64,000 nt of DNA from Gemmatimonadetes bacterium SCN 70-22 (GCA_001724275.1 MEDZ01000004.1:1-64000), one strand, 5' to 3'. Positions 16,152-25,745 are shown, counted from the first letter of the stretch. A program made the numbers and translations. Notes: generated by a model not told the origin, from the letters alone.

Positions 16152-16808
16152 ATGACCAAAACAGGTGAAGCGGCGCGGCCGCAGCTCGAAGACTCGGCAG
16201 AGTCAGTAATGGACTGGGTGCGCGCGCACACGCGCCAGCTCGGCATCGGCGCCATCGTCGTCGTGGCGGCGGTCGCGGGCACGTGGGTCGTGTCTCGCTC
16301 GAACGCGACCAAGTCGGCGCAGGCGTCGCGTGCGCTCGTGGACGCGCAGCGCAGCGTGGCCGCCGGTAACCTCCCGCTCGCGGCCGCCGACCTGCAGAAG
16401 GTCGTGCAGCGCTACGGCTCGACGAACGCGGGCGTGCAGGCGCGCCTCCTGCTGGCGCGGGTGTATTTCGAGCAGGGGAAGGTCGAGGACGGGCTGAAGG
16501 CCCTGGACGAGGCCGGCTCGGCCGGGGCGCTCCAGGCGTCGCTGCACGCGCTGCGGGCCGCGGGACTCGAGCAGGCCGGAAAACCTGCCGACGCCGCGGC
16601 GGAATACCTCAAGGCGGCCGAGAAGTCGGAGTTGCCGAGCGAGCGGGAGAGCTACAAGTCGGATGCGGCGCGTGCCTTCGTGGCGGCCAACAAGAAGGAT
16701 GAGGCGCTCAAGATCTGGCAGGCCATCGCCGAGGATCAGGCATCACCGCTGAACGGCGAGGCTCGCCTCCGGGTGGGTGAGCTTGGCGCGGCGGTGGCGA
16801 GCAAGTAG
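16152..16808 (+). CDS. Membrane-anchored TPR-like protein (YfgM-like)
   Basis: A 218-residue protein with a cytoplasmic N terminus of about 27 residues, a single membrane helix (about residues 32-50, IGAIVVVAAVAGTWVV) and a periplasmic part built of TPR-like helices (residues about 60-215: ALVDAQRSVAAGNLPLAAAD, LLLARVYFEQGKVEDGLKAL). This layout resembles YfgM/Tetratricopeptide_9-type anchors that assist envelope protein folding, but the family call is tentative. The ATG at 16152 precedes MTKTGEAARPQLED; no clear ribosome site is seen. It is alone, followed by a good terminator at 16884. The 182-base gap upstream is shared with the divergent AP2-like gene and must hold both promoters. Confidence 0.75.
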   Translation: MTKTGEAARPQLEDSAESVMDWVRAHTRQLGIGAIVVVAAVAGTWVVSRSNATKSAQASRALVDAQRSVAAGNLPLAAADLQKVVQRYGSTNAGVQARLLLARVYFEQGKVEDGLKALDEAGSAGALQASLHALRAAGLEQAGKPADAAAEYLKAAEKSELPSERESYKSDAARAFVAANKKDEALKIWQAIAEDQASPLNGEARLRVGELGAAVASK

Positions 16809-16883
16809 CCTCGCCCGCGAAAGTCGACGGCCAGCCTCGACAACTGCCAAGAACGAAGGGCCTGCTGCGAAGGTGGCGGGAGA

Positions 16884-16924
16884 GTGCCGGGCCGGGGAGC
16901 GACCCTCGGCCCGGCACGTTTTCT
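16884..16924 (+). terminator. Rho-independent terminator after the TPR-anchor gene
   Basis: Left arm GTGCCGGGCCG (16884-16894) pairs perfectly with CGGCCCGGCAC (16907-16917), with further GGG/CCC pairing in the loop, followed by GTTTTCTC. It lies 75 bases after the stop at 16808. This is the most convincing intrinsic terminator in the window. Confidence 0.8.
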
Positions 16925-17223
16925 CGGCAGCAATCATACGCATAATAGGTGTTATGTAAACTTCGTCCGTGGGAAAGTGTGGAGAAACGGTGCGCCGCTC
17001 CCCTTCCTGGGTGTCTGTCATGTCGTTGTGGGTCCGGCGCTTGCGCAGCGTTGGCGCCAAGCATCGCGCGGGACGGCCGGGCGATGCGGCTCTTCTGGTC
17101 GGAATCGCGGTCTCACCCGGCCGGTGACGATGCGCCGACGGGCGTCCGGCGCATCGATGGGTCGCAGCCGCTTGGGGCCAGGCCTGGTCCTGGCGACAGT
17201 GACTCGGGGCAAGCCGGTCGGGC
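16925..17223. other. Gap with no gene; AT-rich segment of unknown role
   Basis: No credible gene is visible here. The stretch 16925-16975 is distinctly AT-richer (AGCAATCATACGCATAATAG and GTTATGTAAAC) than anything nearby and looks like promoter or leader DNA, yet no gene reads away from it to the right on the + strand; dapF converges on it from the other side. The rest (17000-17223) has ordinary composition. It may hold an unannotated small RNA or be a relic. Confidence 0.35.
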
Positions 17224-18036
17224 TCAGATTTCGCCCAACGTCCCCTCGAAGACGATGCGTCCCTCGCCGCGGAGCACCGGGATTCCCTTCTCCGTCCCTT
17301 CCGCCACCGAGGCGCGGAGCTCGCACCCCGAGCGGGTCGTCAGCGTCACGCTCCCGGGGATGAGTCCCCACGCCGTCAGGAGCGAGGCCGCGGCGACCGA
17401 GCCGGTCCCGCAGGCGAGCGTCTCTTCCTCCACCCCGCGCTCGTACGTGCGGATCGACCACCCGCCCGAGGGGGTGCGCGAGACGAAGTTCGCATTCGCC
17501 CCGTCGCGAAGCCCGGGGAGGTTCCGGAGCTCCTTGCCGCGGTGATAGACGTCGACCTGTTCGACGTCCGGCACCAGTACCACGAGGTGCGGGACACCGA
17601 CGCGCGCGAACCCCATCCGTTCCTCGCCCGGAATCAGGGGGGTGTCGAAGCGCGCCTGGAGATCGGTGACCGGCACCATGTCGATCTCCGGGTGTCCGTC
17701 CACGAACCGCCCCGTCACGGGGCCTGAGACCGTCTGGAAGGCGAAATCTCCCCCGCGGACGATACCGAGCTCGGTCGCGAGCCGCGTGCTGCACAGCGCG
17801 GCATTGCCGCACATCTCGGCCAGCGTACCGTCGCGGTTGAAATAGCGCATGGAGAAGGCGTGCGTCGGGTGCGGCTCGAGGAAGACCACGCCATCGGCGC
17901 CGATCCCCGTTCGGCGCTCGCACAGCCGCCCGATCACTTCCGGGGTCGCCAGCGCGCCCGCGGACTCGCGCATCGCGTCGAAGAAGACGAAGTCGTTCCC
18001 CGACCCGCTCATCTTCCAGAATCGCCGTCCGGCCAT
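17224..18036 (-). CDS. dapF: Diaminopimelate epimerase
   Basis: DapF converts LL- to meso-diaminopimelate, needed for lysine and for peptidoglycan cross-links. The 270-residue protein opens with FWKMSGSGNDFVFFD and has both catalytic cysteines: one in EMCGNAALC (about residue 81) and one in ETLACGTGSVAAA (about residue 218). The ATG at 18034-18036 has GGTGTAGTC before it, two bases after the stop of the upstream glycosyltransferase. It is the last gene of the long - strand run. Confidence 0.96.
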   Translation of the reverse strand: MAGRRFWKMSGSGNDFVFFDAMRESAGALATPEVIGRLCERRTGIGADGVVFLEPHPTHAFSMRYFNRDGTLAEMCGNAALCSTRLATELGIVRGGDFAFQTVSGPVTGRFVDGHPEIDMVPVTDLQARFDTPLIPGEERMGFARVGVPHLVVLVPDVEQVDVYHRGKELRNLPGLRDGANANFVSRTPSGGWSIRTYERGVEEETLACGTGSVAAASLLTAWGLIPGSVTLTTRSGCELRASVAEGTEKGIPVLRGEGRIVFEGTLGEI

Positions 18037-18038
18037 GA

Positions 18039-18761
18039 CTACACCCTGTTCGTGATGCCCCACCAGCGCAGACGCCAGACCATCCAGATCGCCTCGCGGA
18101 CGATGCGCCTGGACATCTTGCTCTCGCCCTCGGTACGGTCGACGAAGACGATGGGGATCTCCACGATCCGGAACCCCTTGCGCCACGCCCGGAAGCTCAT
18201 TTCGATCTGAAACGCGTAACCGTTTGACCGGACGTCGGTTAGGTCGATCGCCTCGAGTACTTTCCGGCGGAAGCACTTGAATCCGCCCGTGGCGTCGAAC
18301 AGCGGAAGCCCCGTCACGATACGCGCGTAGATGTTCGCGCTGTAGCTGAGCATGAGGCGTGAGATGGGCCAGTTGACCACCGTGACCTTCCCATCGCGGT
18401 ACCGCGAGCCGAGCACCAGATCGGCGTCCTTCGCGCTCTCCAGGAACTGCGGAAGGTGAGACGGATCGTGCGAGAAGTCGGCGTCCATCTCGAAGACGAG
18501 CTCGTAGTCCCGCTCGAGCGCCCACTTGAAGCCGGCCAGGTAGGCGGTCCCCAGCCCCATCTTGCGAGGGCGGTGGAGGATGTGGACGCGCTGGTCGCCC
18601 GCGGCGCGCTCGTCGACCAGGGTCCCCGTCCCGTCGGGCGAACCGTCATCGACGACGAGCACCTCGAGCGACGGAGCTTGCGAGAGGACCGCGTCGATCA
18701 GGCGAATGACGTTCTCCCGCTCGTTGTACGTCGGGACGATGACCAGCGCCTTTTCAGACAC
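18039..18761 (-). CDS. Polyprenol-phosphate glycosyltransferase (GT2, DPM1-like)
   Basis: A 240-residue family 2 glycosyltransferase, close in pattern to polyprenol monophosphomannose synthases that load a sugar onto a lipid carrier. Motifs: VIVPTYNERENVIRLIDAVL near the N terminus, VVDDGSPDGTG (nucleotide-sugar binding), MDADFSHDPSHLPQF (the DxD-like metal site), and GSRYRDG. A late RVVEIPI-type segment reads GFRIVEIPIVFVDRTEGESK. I choose the GTG at 18759-18761, which has GAGGGG upstream and overlaps the stop of the YfhO gene by 8 bases. It has no C-terminal membrane domain, like soluble or peripheral DPM1 types. Confidence 0.9.
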   Translation of the reverse strand: MSEKALVIVPTYNERENVIRLIDAVLSQAPSLEVLVVDDGSPDGTGTLVDERAAGDQRVHILHRPRKMGLGTAYLAGFKWALERDYELVFEMDADFSHDPSHLPQFLESAKDADLVLGSRYRDGKVTVVNWPISRLMLSYSANIYARIVTGLPLFDATGGFKCFRRKVLEAIDLTDVRSNGYAFQIEMSFRAWRKGFRIVEIPIVFVDRTEGESKMSRRIVREAIWMVWRLRWWGITNRV

Positions 18762-21171
18762 GTCGAGCCCCTCGTCGGTCGGCCCACAGCCCCATGGCGA
18801 ACAGGAGGAGCGCCAGCGCAACGGCGACGAACGTCACCCCCTTCCCGGTCTCGTATGCCGGGTTCGTGAAGCGCAGGTCGATGGCACGCGCCCCCGTCGG
18901 CAAGGCGACGCCGATGAGCGAAACGGCCGCCTTGCCGATCGTGGCGGCCTTGCCGTCCACGGTGGCTGTCCATCCGGGATACCAGTTCTCGGACACCATG
19001 AGCGCCGATCCCTCGGGGGCCGGCGTGTCGAGCTCGATGCTCACCCGGCCCGGCTCGTACCGCTTCACGCTCGCCTTGATGGTCAGGGGCTCAGGGAGAG
19101 CGGTGATCGACTCCCCCTGCACTGCAGCCGAGGTGTCGAAGATCGCGGCGCGACGGACGTCGAAGCGCGGGTCGAGCACGGTGCCGAGCACCGCGGCCTC
19201 GTCGCCCTTCACGATGACCGGGGCGACCCAGGCATACGAGGTCTCCATCGGGATCTCGTGCAGGTACAACTCGCTTCCCGCGGCGTCGCGCGCAGGGCCG
19301 GCGACCAGCTTCAACTCGGGGATGCCGATGTTCTCCGGCGAGTTGGTGAGCACGTAGCGCATGTTGAGGAGCCGCCAGAAGTTGGGATTTGCCACCTGAC
19401 GGAATCCTTCATCCTTCCCGGCCAGCCGGTCGTACGCGCCAAGCTCGTTGCCATGGTAGCCCAGAACCGACGAGATGCCGTGCACCATCAGCCCGTCGTA
19501 GTTCAGCAAGGGATCGTGTACCCCCTCGGACGGCGCGGTCTGGAACGACAGGACGCGGAACGGCCCAGGCTGGCGCTGCAGGTAGTCCACGACCGGGTTG
19601 GAGCCGAACAGAACCTTGGCCGGCTCGGAGAACATCCAGTACCGGCGGGTCACGCTCCAGCAGTCGAGCGCGACGACGAGGAGGAGGATGATCCCGCCGA
19701 GGTCGCGCGAGACACGCTTCGTCGCGACGACGAAGACCGTGAGCGCGGCAAGGAGGATGAAGACCATGCTGCGGATCGCTCCCACCCTGAGCGCGCCGTC
19801 GTTGGCCAGCACCAGATCGGCTCGGTCGGGACCGGCGATGGAGAGTCCCAGGTTCGTGAGCGCTCCCAGCGCGCCGAGAGCGCCGATGACGAGGGCGGCG
19901 ACGCCCCATCCCATGACGTACCGACGCCGATCCTCGAGGCGCACGATGCGCTCGGCGCCGAACGCCGCGAGCACCGCCGTGCAGAAGGACACGACGAAGA
20001 GCATCGTGCTGGGCGCACGGAAGTACTTCGTTCCGGGGACGAGGGCGTATACGAGGGAGTAGAACGGGGTGTTCCCGCCAAGCGCCCACAGGAGTGCGAT
20101 CACGAAGGCGCCGCCCCAAAAGCGCACGATGCGCGTGTGCGAGCGGAGGGTCCATGCGCCGAAGGCGAGGCCGGCCAGGAGGAGGACGGCGGCCCCGATG
20201 TACTCGGAGTGGAAGTGGATGCCGTTTCTCCCCCAGTACTTGTCGAGTATCCCGGAGAACTGGGGGACGACGAAGTTGAGCACCTCCTCCGTGGGCATCG
20301 AGTAGGAGATCGCGTGCTCCCACCCCTTCCCTCCCGCACGCGGCGAGAAGGGTTCGTAGGCCCGCACCGGCCAGAACTGGATGGCACCCATCACCATTCC
20401 CACGGCGACGGCGCCGAGCGCACTGGCGAGGCGAAGCATCCCGGCGCGCCTGGGCACGACGGTGTCGCTGCCGAAGCCGAGGGCGAGGAAGAGGGCGAAC
20501 GCCCCGGTCACCAGCAGCATGTATTGCAGGAGCTGCGGGTGCGGCGAGAGGACCGCGAGCCCGACGACGATGGCGAGCGGGCCCCAGGCGGCGTTGCGGC
20601 CGTCGCGGACGCCGCGCACCACGAAGTAGAGGGCGAGCGGCAGGAGGGCGGCGATGAAGAGCTTGCCGTCGTGTCCCGGGGAGACGAGCCCCGCGACGTT
20701 CCCGCCCATCTGGTACGCCACGCCACCGATCACCGACGCGAAGAAGGACAGCCCCAGGGCGCGCAGGAACAGGAAGGTGAAGAAGCCGGCGAGGAAGACG
20801 TGGAGCAGCATCCCCCAGGTCATCCCGGTGTCGGTCCCGAGGAGGAGGCGCAGGAGCGCCGTCGGGTAGAACGTGTCGCCGTGCATGGCGTCGACGAATG
20901 GCATCCCCCCGAACAGGTAGGGGTTCCACTGCGGAATTTCGCCGAACTGCTTGAAGTGGCTCCGGGCGAACTCGCGGAAGGCGTAGCCGGCGATGTACTG
21001 GTCGGAGTACGGATTGACGAGGAACTTGCCGGCCAGGGCCGGGAATCCCAGCGCCAGCGTACAGACGGCGTGCACCAGGGCGGCCCACCCGAGGGCGAAG
21101 CGGGGCGCGGGAGGGGGGGACGCAGCCGATGCGGGGCCGGTGGGAACCGCGGCGTCAGGCTTGCGAGTCAT
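18754..21171 (-). CDS. YfhO-family polytopic membrane protein
   Basis: A large 805-residue membrane protein of the bacterial YfhO family. The N-terminal half has about ten or more hydrophobic helices and the GT-C-like loop KFLVNPYSDQYIAGYAFREF followed by IPQWNPYLFGGMPF. The C-terminal third is an extracytoplasmic beta-rich domain (VSENWYPGWTATVDGKAATI) ending with one more helix (GVTFVAVALALLLFAMGLWA). YfhO proteins are proposed to glycosylate cell-wall polymers such as lipoteichoic acid in Gram-positives; the acceptor here is unknown. It overlaps the downstream GT2 (a likely donor-lipid maker) and the upstream flippase-like gene, which supports a joint role in lipid-linked sugar transfer. 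Confidence 0.88.
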   Translation of the reverse strand: MTRKPDAAVPTGPASAASPPPAPRFALGWAALVHAVCTLALGFPALAGKFLVNPYSDQYIAGYAFREFARSHFKQFGEIPQWNPYLFGGMPFVDAMHGDTFYPTALLRLLLGTDTGMTWGMLLHVFLAGFFTFLFLRALGLSFFASVIGGVAYQMGGNVAGLVSPGHDGKLFIAALLPLALYFVVRGVRDGRNAAWGPLAIVVGLAVLSPHPQLLQYMLLVTGAFALFLALGFGSDTVVPRRAGMLRLASALGAVAVGMVMGAIQFWPVRAYEPFSPRAGGKGWEHAISYSMPTEEVLNFVVPQFSGILDKYWGRNGIHFHSEYIGAAVLLLAGLAFGAWTLRSHTRIVRFWGGAFVIALLWALGGNTPFYSLVYALVPGTKYFRAPSTMLFVVSFCTAVLAAFGAERIVRLEDRRRYVMGWGVAALVIGALGALGALTNLGLSIAGPDRADLVLANDGALRVGAIRSMVFILLAALTVFVVATKRVSRDLGGIILLLVVALDCWSVTRRYWMFSEPAKVLFGSNPVVDYLQRQPGPFRVLSFQTAPSEGVHDPLLNYDGLMVHGISSVLGYHGNELGAYDRLAGKDEGFRQVANPNFWRLLNMRYVLTNSPENIGIPELKLVAGPARDAAGSELYLHEIPMETSYAWVAPVIVKGDEAAVLGTVLDPRFDVRRAAIFDTSAAVQGESITALPEPLTIKASVKRYEPGRVSIELDTPAPEGSALMVSENWYPGWTATVDGKAATIGKAAVSLIGVALPTGARAIDLRFTNPAYETGKGVTFVAVALALLLFAMGLWADRRGARRV

Positions 21172-22099
21172 GACGAGGGGAAATGGGTCGGCGCCCGCGC
21201 AAGGCGTCGGCGGCCAGGTAGCCGAGCCCGGGAAGGACTTCGAGAATCGTGAGCCAGAGGCGCGAGGTGAGCGAGATGACGCCGGCCGCCCCCGCCTGCG
21301 CCAGTCCGAGGCGGCCCAGGGCGACGATCAACGACCCCTCACGCACCCCGATGCCGCCGGGCGCGAACAGCACAATGTAGCCAGCGAGGTACGATCCCGT
21401 GAAGGCAGCGATGTAGGAGGTCGTGCGTCCCGGCGCGGCGCCGAGAATCCCCGCCACGAAGATGCGGAAGGCGATGCCGTAGAGGATCCAGGCCAGGAGG
21501 CAGCCGATCGACGCGAGCCAGAGGGCGCGGTCGGGGAGCGCGGGGAGGGTGACTTCGCGTCGCAGGATGCGCCCCGCGACGCGCGCCGCCAGCGGGATCA
21601 CCCGCGGCGCAAGGACGATCCCGCCGACGAGCATCGCCCCGAGGACGATTGCGGCCCCCCGCGCCTCGAAGAACTCCGCTCCCGTCACGACGACGAGGCC
21701 GAAGCCGGCGAGGAGGTTGACGAGGTTGATGACGAGCGCCGAGCCGGTCGCGGCCAGCACCGAGACGCCGCGCTGCTGCGCCATCACCCCCATGGCCCCG
21801 ATCTGCCAGACCTTGCCCGGGAGGTAGCGTCCGAGGTTGGAGATGAACCAGATGCGAGCGGCCTGCGACCAGGGGATGTCGGCGTCCCATGCGCGGACCA
21901 CCCGGCGCCAGGTCTCGACGAGGAGGGCGTACGCCACGAGGACGATCCCGCTGGAGAGGGCGAGGAGCGACCAGCGCGGCGTGAGGCGGGCTCCCGAGGC
22001 GACGAAGGCGTGCCACTGGGTGGCGATGGCGCGTCCCGCCAGCGCCACGGCGGCGAGCGCCAGGAGGGCGAACCCGATGCGGAGCGCGCTACGGCGCAA
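21155..22099 (-). CDS. Flippase-like integral membrane protein (UPF0104 / LPG synthase TM region)
   Basis: A 314-residue protein with about eight membrane helices that matches the AglD/LPG-synthetase transmembrane region family (WFISNLGRYLPGKVWQIGAM, LFAPGGIGVREGSLIVALGR). Members are proposed to move lipid-linked sugars or take part in lipid modification. The start is a TTG at 22097-22099 that overlaps the stop of the glycosyltransferase upstream by 11 bases; no ATG is available near the N terminus, so the start is not certain. Its 3' end overlaps YfhO by 17 bases. Confidence 0.85.
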   Translation of the reverse strand: MRRSALRIGFALLALAAVALAGRAIATQWHAFVASGARLTPRWSLLALSSGIVLVAYALLVETWRRVVRAWDADIPWSQAARIWFISNLGRYLPGKVWQIGAMGVMAQQRGVSVLAATGSALVINLVNLLAGFGLVVVTGAEFFEARGAAIVLGAMLVGGIVLAPRVIPLAARVAGRILRREVTLPALPDRALWLASIGCLLAWILYGIAFRIFVAGILGAAPGRTTSYIAAFTGSYLAGYIVLFAPGGIGVREGSLIVALGRLGLAQAGAAGVISLTSRLWLTILEVLPGLGYLAADALRGRRPISPRHDSQA

Positions 22100-23264
22100 C
22101 GATGGATCGGTAGAGGGTGGCGTACCGCCGCGCCGCCGATTCGGGAGCGAAGTCGCCGAGGGCCGACATGCGCCCCGCCCTGCCTAACGCGAAGCGCAGC
22201 TCGGGGTCGTCGAACAGGCGGTCGAGCGCGGCCGCGAGGGCGTCCGCGTCGCCGGCGGGCGCCAGGAGGCCGGTCTCGCCGTGGGTGATGATGTCGGTGA
22301 TCCCTCCCGAGTCGAAGGCGACGATCGGCGCCTCGCACAGCTGGCCCTCGACCGCCACCAGGCCCAGCCCCTCCTCGAGGCTCGGGACCACGAGGGCGCT
22401 GGCGCGCTGGTAGAAGGCGGGGAGTTCGGTCTGCGGGCGCGCGCCGTGCCAGGTGAGGCGATCGGCAATCCCGAGTTGGGCCGCCTGCGCCTTGAGGGGG
22501 GCGGCGTCGGGTCCGTCGCCGACGAGGTCGAAGGCGACCTGGTGCCGCATCCGGGCGATGGCGTCGAGCAGGAGGGCGACCCCCTTCTGCGCATTGAGCC
22601 GTCCCACGAAGAGGACGCGGTCGCTGCTCCGCGTGGCGGCCGGATGAAAGAGCGACGTGGCCACCGGCATGGGGGCGACGAGCGGGGCGACCCCCGGGAC
22701 CAGGTCGCGCACCTCGTCGGCGAGCCAGCGCGAGACCGTCGTCACGGCCCGCGAGTGGTGGAGGACATGACGGAAGAGCGGGCGCGCGAACGTCCGGGCG
22801 CGGGCGAGGCGGACGTCGGTTCCGTGCATCGTGGTCACCAGCGGGATCCCGGCGAGCCCGGCGGCCCAGGTGCCGACCAATCCGCCGGGAAACCACCAGT
22901 GCGCATGGACGAGGTGCGGGGCGAAGGCGCGCCGCTCCCGTGTCGCGGCGGCGAACTCGGCGCCGAGGAAGCCGACGAGGGCGAACTTCGCCAGCCAGGA
23001 GCGCTGCACCTCCTGCGCCATCTCGCCGGTGTAGGCGAGGTTCTCGTAGCGGCGCGGCGCGTAGTGGAAGCGGTCGACCGGAATTCCCTCGAAGACGTCG
23101 TGCTCCGGGAGGGCGTCGGCGGCGGGCGCCACCACCTGGACGTCGACCCGCTCCTTGCGGAGGGCGACCGCCAGATGCAACAGGAACGACCCGGCCGCGT
23201 CTCCGGGGACGCGCGGGTAGGAATGCGTGAGGAAGAGGACGCGCAGCGTGGGCGCGTCAGGCAT
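22089..23264 (-). CDS. Glycosyltransferase family 4
   Basis: A 391-residue GT-B fold glycosyltransferase. The N-terminal half has RVLFLTHSYPRVPGDAAGSF and VHAHWWFPGGLVGTWAAGLA with TTMHGTDVR; the C-terminal GT4 domain has VLFVGRLNAQKGVALLLDAI, LVGDGPDAAPLK, and the nucleotide-sugar motif PSLEEGLGLVAVEGQLCEAP (E-x7-E). The donor and acceptor are unknown. The start ATG at 23262-23264 overlaps the upstream GT2 by 8 bases. Confidence 0.93.
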   Translation of the reverse strand: MPDAPTLRVLFLTHSYPRVPGDAAGSFLLHLAVALRKERVDVQVVAPAADALPEHDVFEGIPVDRFHYAPRRYENLAYTGEMAQEVQRSWLAKFALVGFLGAEFAAATRERRAFAPHLVHAHWWFPGGLVGTWAAGLAGIPLVTTMHGTDVRLARARTFARPLFRHVLHHSRAVTTVSRWLADEVRDLVPGVAPLVAPMPVATSLFHPAATRSSDRVLFVGRLNAQKGVALLLDAIARMRHQVAFDLVGDGPDAAPLKAQAAQLGIADRLTWHGARPQTELPAFYQRASALVVPSLEEGLGLVAVEGQLCEAPIVAFDSGGITDIITHGETGLLAPAGDADALAAALDRLFDDPELRFALGRAGRMSALGDFAPESAARRYATLYRSIVAP

Positions 23265-24255
23265 CGTGGTGCCCCTCGCGCCGGGGGGCCCCCGGGGGCG
23301 GCGCCCCGCGCGCGTCACCCGGGTCCATCCGGCGCTCGTCGGCGACGCGCCGGAGCTCGCGCACCTGGGCCCGCAGCCCGGCCACCTGCTCACCCAGGAG
23401 CCCGGTGGCGAAGAAGACGGATCCGAGGATGAGGCACGTCTGGATCACCGTCCAGACGGCGCGCACGCCGACGCCGGTGATCGCGAGCCAGGCCAGCGCC
23501 GCCACCCCGGCGAGTGCGCCCACGGCGAAGAGCGCTGCCCCGAGCATCCCGAACAGGAGGAGCGGCTTCTGGGCGAAGCGGAGCTCGAACCACACCGAGA
23601 GCATGTCGAGGACGCCGACCGGGATGCGGCCGAGCCCGAACTTCGACCGGCCGGCGTGCCGCGGATACAGCGGGACGGGGATCTCGGTGACGGTGTATCC
23701 CTGCGCGGCGGCGATGACGATCATGTACCGATGCCAATCGGGGCGCGTGGGGAGGATCTCCATGATCTCGCGCCGGTAGGCCTTGACGCTGTTGAGGTCG
23801 CGGACCGGGACGTGGAAGAGGGCGCGACTGAGCCGGTTGTACACCGACGACACGAAGGCCTTTTCGTACTTCCCTTCCTTGAAGCCGGTCACCATGTCCG
23901 CCTCGTCGGCGAGGATCGGGGCGACGAGGCGCGGGATGTCGGCCGGCTTGAACTGCAGGTCGGCGGGATAGAAGACGAGGATGTCGCCTCGCGCCGCCAG
24001 GTATCCGGTGCGGAGGGCATCGGCGATGCCCCGGCGCGCGCGATGGCGGGTGGTGCGCAGGAAGGGGTAGCGCGCGCGCAGCTGTTCGAGGACGGCCCAG
24101 GTCGTGTCGACCGACCCGTCGTCGATGACGATGACCTCGACGCCATGCGGAAGGCCGGCGAAGGCGTCGGCCGCCTGCTCCATGAAGAGCGGGAGGTTCT
24201 CGGCCTCGTCCTTCGCCGGGACGAGGACGGAGACGCGGATGGGCGGCGGGGTCAT
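23257..24255 (-). CDS. Glycosyltransferase family 2 with C-terminal membrane helices
   Basis: A 332-residue GT2 of the DPM1/GtrB type: SVLVPAKDEAENLPLFMEQA, VIDDGSVDTTW, FYPADLQFKPADIPRL in place of the usual DADLQ, and a QVVEVPV-like TVTEIPVPLYPRHAGRSKFG. Two hydrophobic helices (about residues 235-295) and a C-terminal arginine-rich tail follow. Such enzymes charge polyprenyl phosphate with a sugar. The aspartate of the usual DADLQ motif is replaced by PADLQ, which is seen in a subset of the family. The start ATG at 24253-24255 overlaps the rpoN stop (ATGA). Confidence 0.88.
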   Translation of the reverse strand: MTPPPIRVSVLVPAKDEAENLPLFMEQAADAFAGLPHGVEVIVIDDGSVDTTWAVLEQLRARYPFLRTTRHRARRGIADALRTGYLAARGDILVFYPADLQFKPADIPRLVAPILADEADMVTGFKEGKYEKAFVSSVYNRLSRALFHVPVRDLNSVKAYRREIMEILPTRPDWHRYMIVIAAAQGYTVTEIPVPLYPRHAGRSKFGLGRIPVGVLDMLSVWFELRFAQKPLLLFGMLGAALFAVGALAGVAALAWLAITGVGVRAVWTVIQTCLILGSVFFATGLLGEQVAGLRAQVRELRRVADERRMDPGDARGAPPPGAPRREGHHDA

Positions 24256-25745
24256 ACCCGCTTGCGCATGCGCGCGGAGAGCACCCCCAGCTGGTCGCGG
24301 TACTTGGCGACGGTGCGCCGTGCAATGTTGACGCCGTTCTCGCGCAGGATGTTCACGATGGCCTGGTCGGTGAGCGGATTCCGTGCGTCCTCGCTGGCGA
24401 CCAGCTTCTCGATCTGGTCCTTGATGCCGCGCGCCGACACGTCCTCGCCCCCGGTGGTGCTCAGCCCGGACGAGAAGAAGAACTTGAGGGGGAGGACGCC
24501 GCGCGGCGTCTGCACGTACTTCTCGTTCGTGACGCGGCTGACGGTGCTCTCGTGCATGGAGATCACCTCGGCCACCTCGCGCAGGGTGAGGGGCTTGAGG
24601 TACTGCACCCCTTTCTCGAAGAAGTCGCGCTGCCGGTCGACGATGTAGTTCATGACCTTGAGCATCGTCTGGCGGCGCTGCTCGATCGCCTGGATCATCC
24701 AGTTGGCCGAGTTGAGCTTGGAGGAAATGAACTCCTTGTTCTCGCCGTCGAACTTCTTCTTGTCACGCGCGATGTCCTGGTACGCCTTGCTGAGCCGGAG
24801 GCGCGGGAGGTTGGCGTCGTTGATGAAGACGTGGTACTCGCCGTCGATCTTCTCCACGACGAGGTCCGGGACGATGTAGCCGTCGTTGGCGACGCTGTAG
24901 CGCAATCCCGGCTTGGGGTCGAGCTTGGCGATCTCGTCGGCGGCGTGCTGCACGTCCTGGGCGCTGATGCCGAAGCGCTTCGAGATCTCGCTCCAGCGGT
25001 GGGCGATGAGCTCGTCGAAGGCGTCGTGCACGAGGCGAAACTGCAGCGTCCCCTCCTGCTGGAGGTCGCGCAGCTGCAAGAGGAGGCACTCGCGGAGGTC
25101 GCGCGCCCCGACCCCGGGCGGGTCGAGCGTCTGGACGATGCGCAGCATCTCCTCGGCCTCGGCCGGGGTGTACAGCGGGAGCGTGCCCTCGAACCCCTCG
25201 CGCTCGGCCGCGCGGGCGACCACCTCGTTGATGCCGTCGAGGATCTCGTCGATCGCGCAGGTGAGGTAGCCGTCCTCGTTGATGTTGCCCGCGAACTCGT
25301 CCGCCAGCAGCAACTGGCGCGGGGTCAGCTCGAGGAGGGAGATCTGGTCCTTGAGGTGGTCGTCGAGGTCGCGCCGCTCCACCGAGACGGGCTCGTAGTA
25401 CTCGCGCTCCTCGTGCTCCTCGCGCACCCCGCCGGTCTCGAAGCCGTCGAGCAGGATCTCTTCCCAGTCGATCGTCTCGTTGTTGACCGACTCCCGCTCC
25501 TCCGGCGGCGCGGTCTCCGGTTCCGCCAGGTCGACCGGCCCCTCCTCGCCCTCGCGCTCCTCCTCCTCCGAGTCGTCCTCGTCGGGCTCGGTCATCTCGA
25601 GGAACGGGTTGTTGAGGAGTTCCTGCTTGAGGTGCTGCTGGAGGTCGAGCAGCGGCATGTAGAGCAGGTCCATCGCCTGGTACAGGCGTGGATTGACCTT
25701 CAGCTCCTGCCGGAGCGACGTGCTCTGGCTGAGCCCCGTCTTCAT
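24252..25745 (-). CDS. rpoN: RNA polymerase sigma-54 factor
   Basis: Sigma-54 directs RNA polymerase to -24/-12 promoters that need an enhancer-binding ATPase. The 497-residue protein has the glutamine/leucine-rich region I ([20 protein letters not shown]), an acidic region II (about residues 53-105), the core-binding domain, the HTH segment ([20 protein letters not shown]) and the RpoN box ARRTVAKYR near the C terminus. It is coupled to lptB upstream (ATGA), an arrangement known from many Proteobacteria. No enhancer-binding protein is present in this window. Confidence 0.97.
   Translation of the reverse strand: MKTGLSQSTSLRQELKVNPRLYQAMDLLYMPLLDLQQHLKQELLNNPFLEMTEPDEDDSEEEEREGEEGPVDLAEPETAPPEERESVNNETIDWEEILLDGFETGGVREEHEEREYYEPVSVERRDLDDHLKDQISLLELTPRQLLLADEFAGNINEDGYLTCAIDEILDGINEVVARAAEREGFEGTLPLYTPAEAEEMLRIVQTLDPPGVGARDLRECLLLQLRDLQQEGTLQFRLVHDAFDELIAHRWSEISKRFGISAQDVQHAADEIAKLDPKPGLRYSVANDGYIVPDLVVEKIDGEYHVFINDANLPRLRLSKAYQDIARDKKKFDGENKEFISSKLNSANWMIQAIEQRRQTMLKVMNYIVDRQRDFFEKGVQYLKPLTLREVAEVISMHESTVSRVTNEKYVQTPRGVLPLKFFFSSGLSTTGGEDVSARGIKDQIEKLVASEDARNPLTDQAIVNILRENGVNIARRTVAKYRDQLGVLSARMRKRV

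Noticed and set aside
18562-21252. Very long + strand open frame (896 codons) opposite YfhO
   Set aside because: The - strand YfhO protein has helices and family motifs, while this frame is a charged, repetitive shadow without domains.
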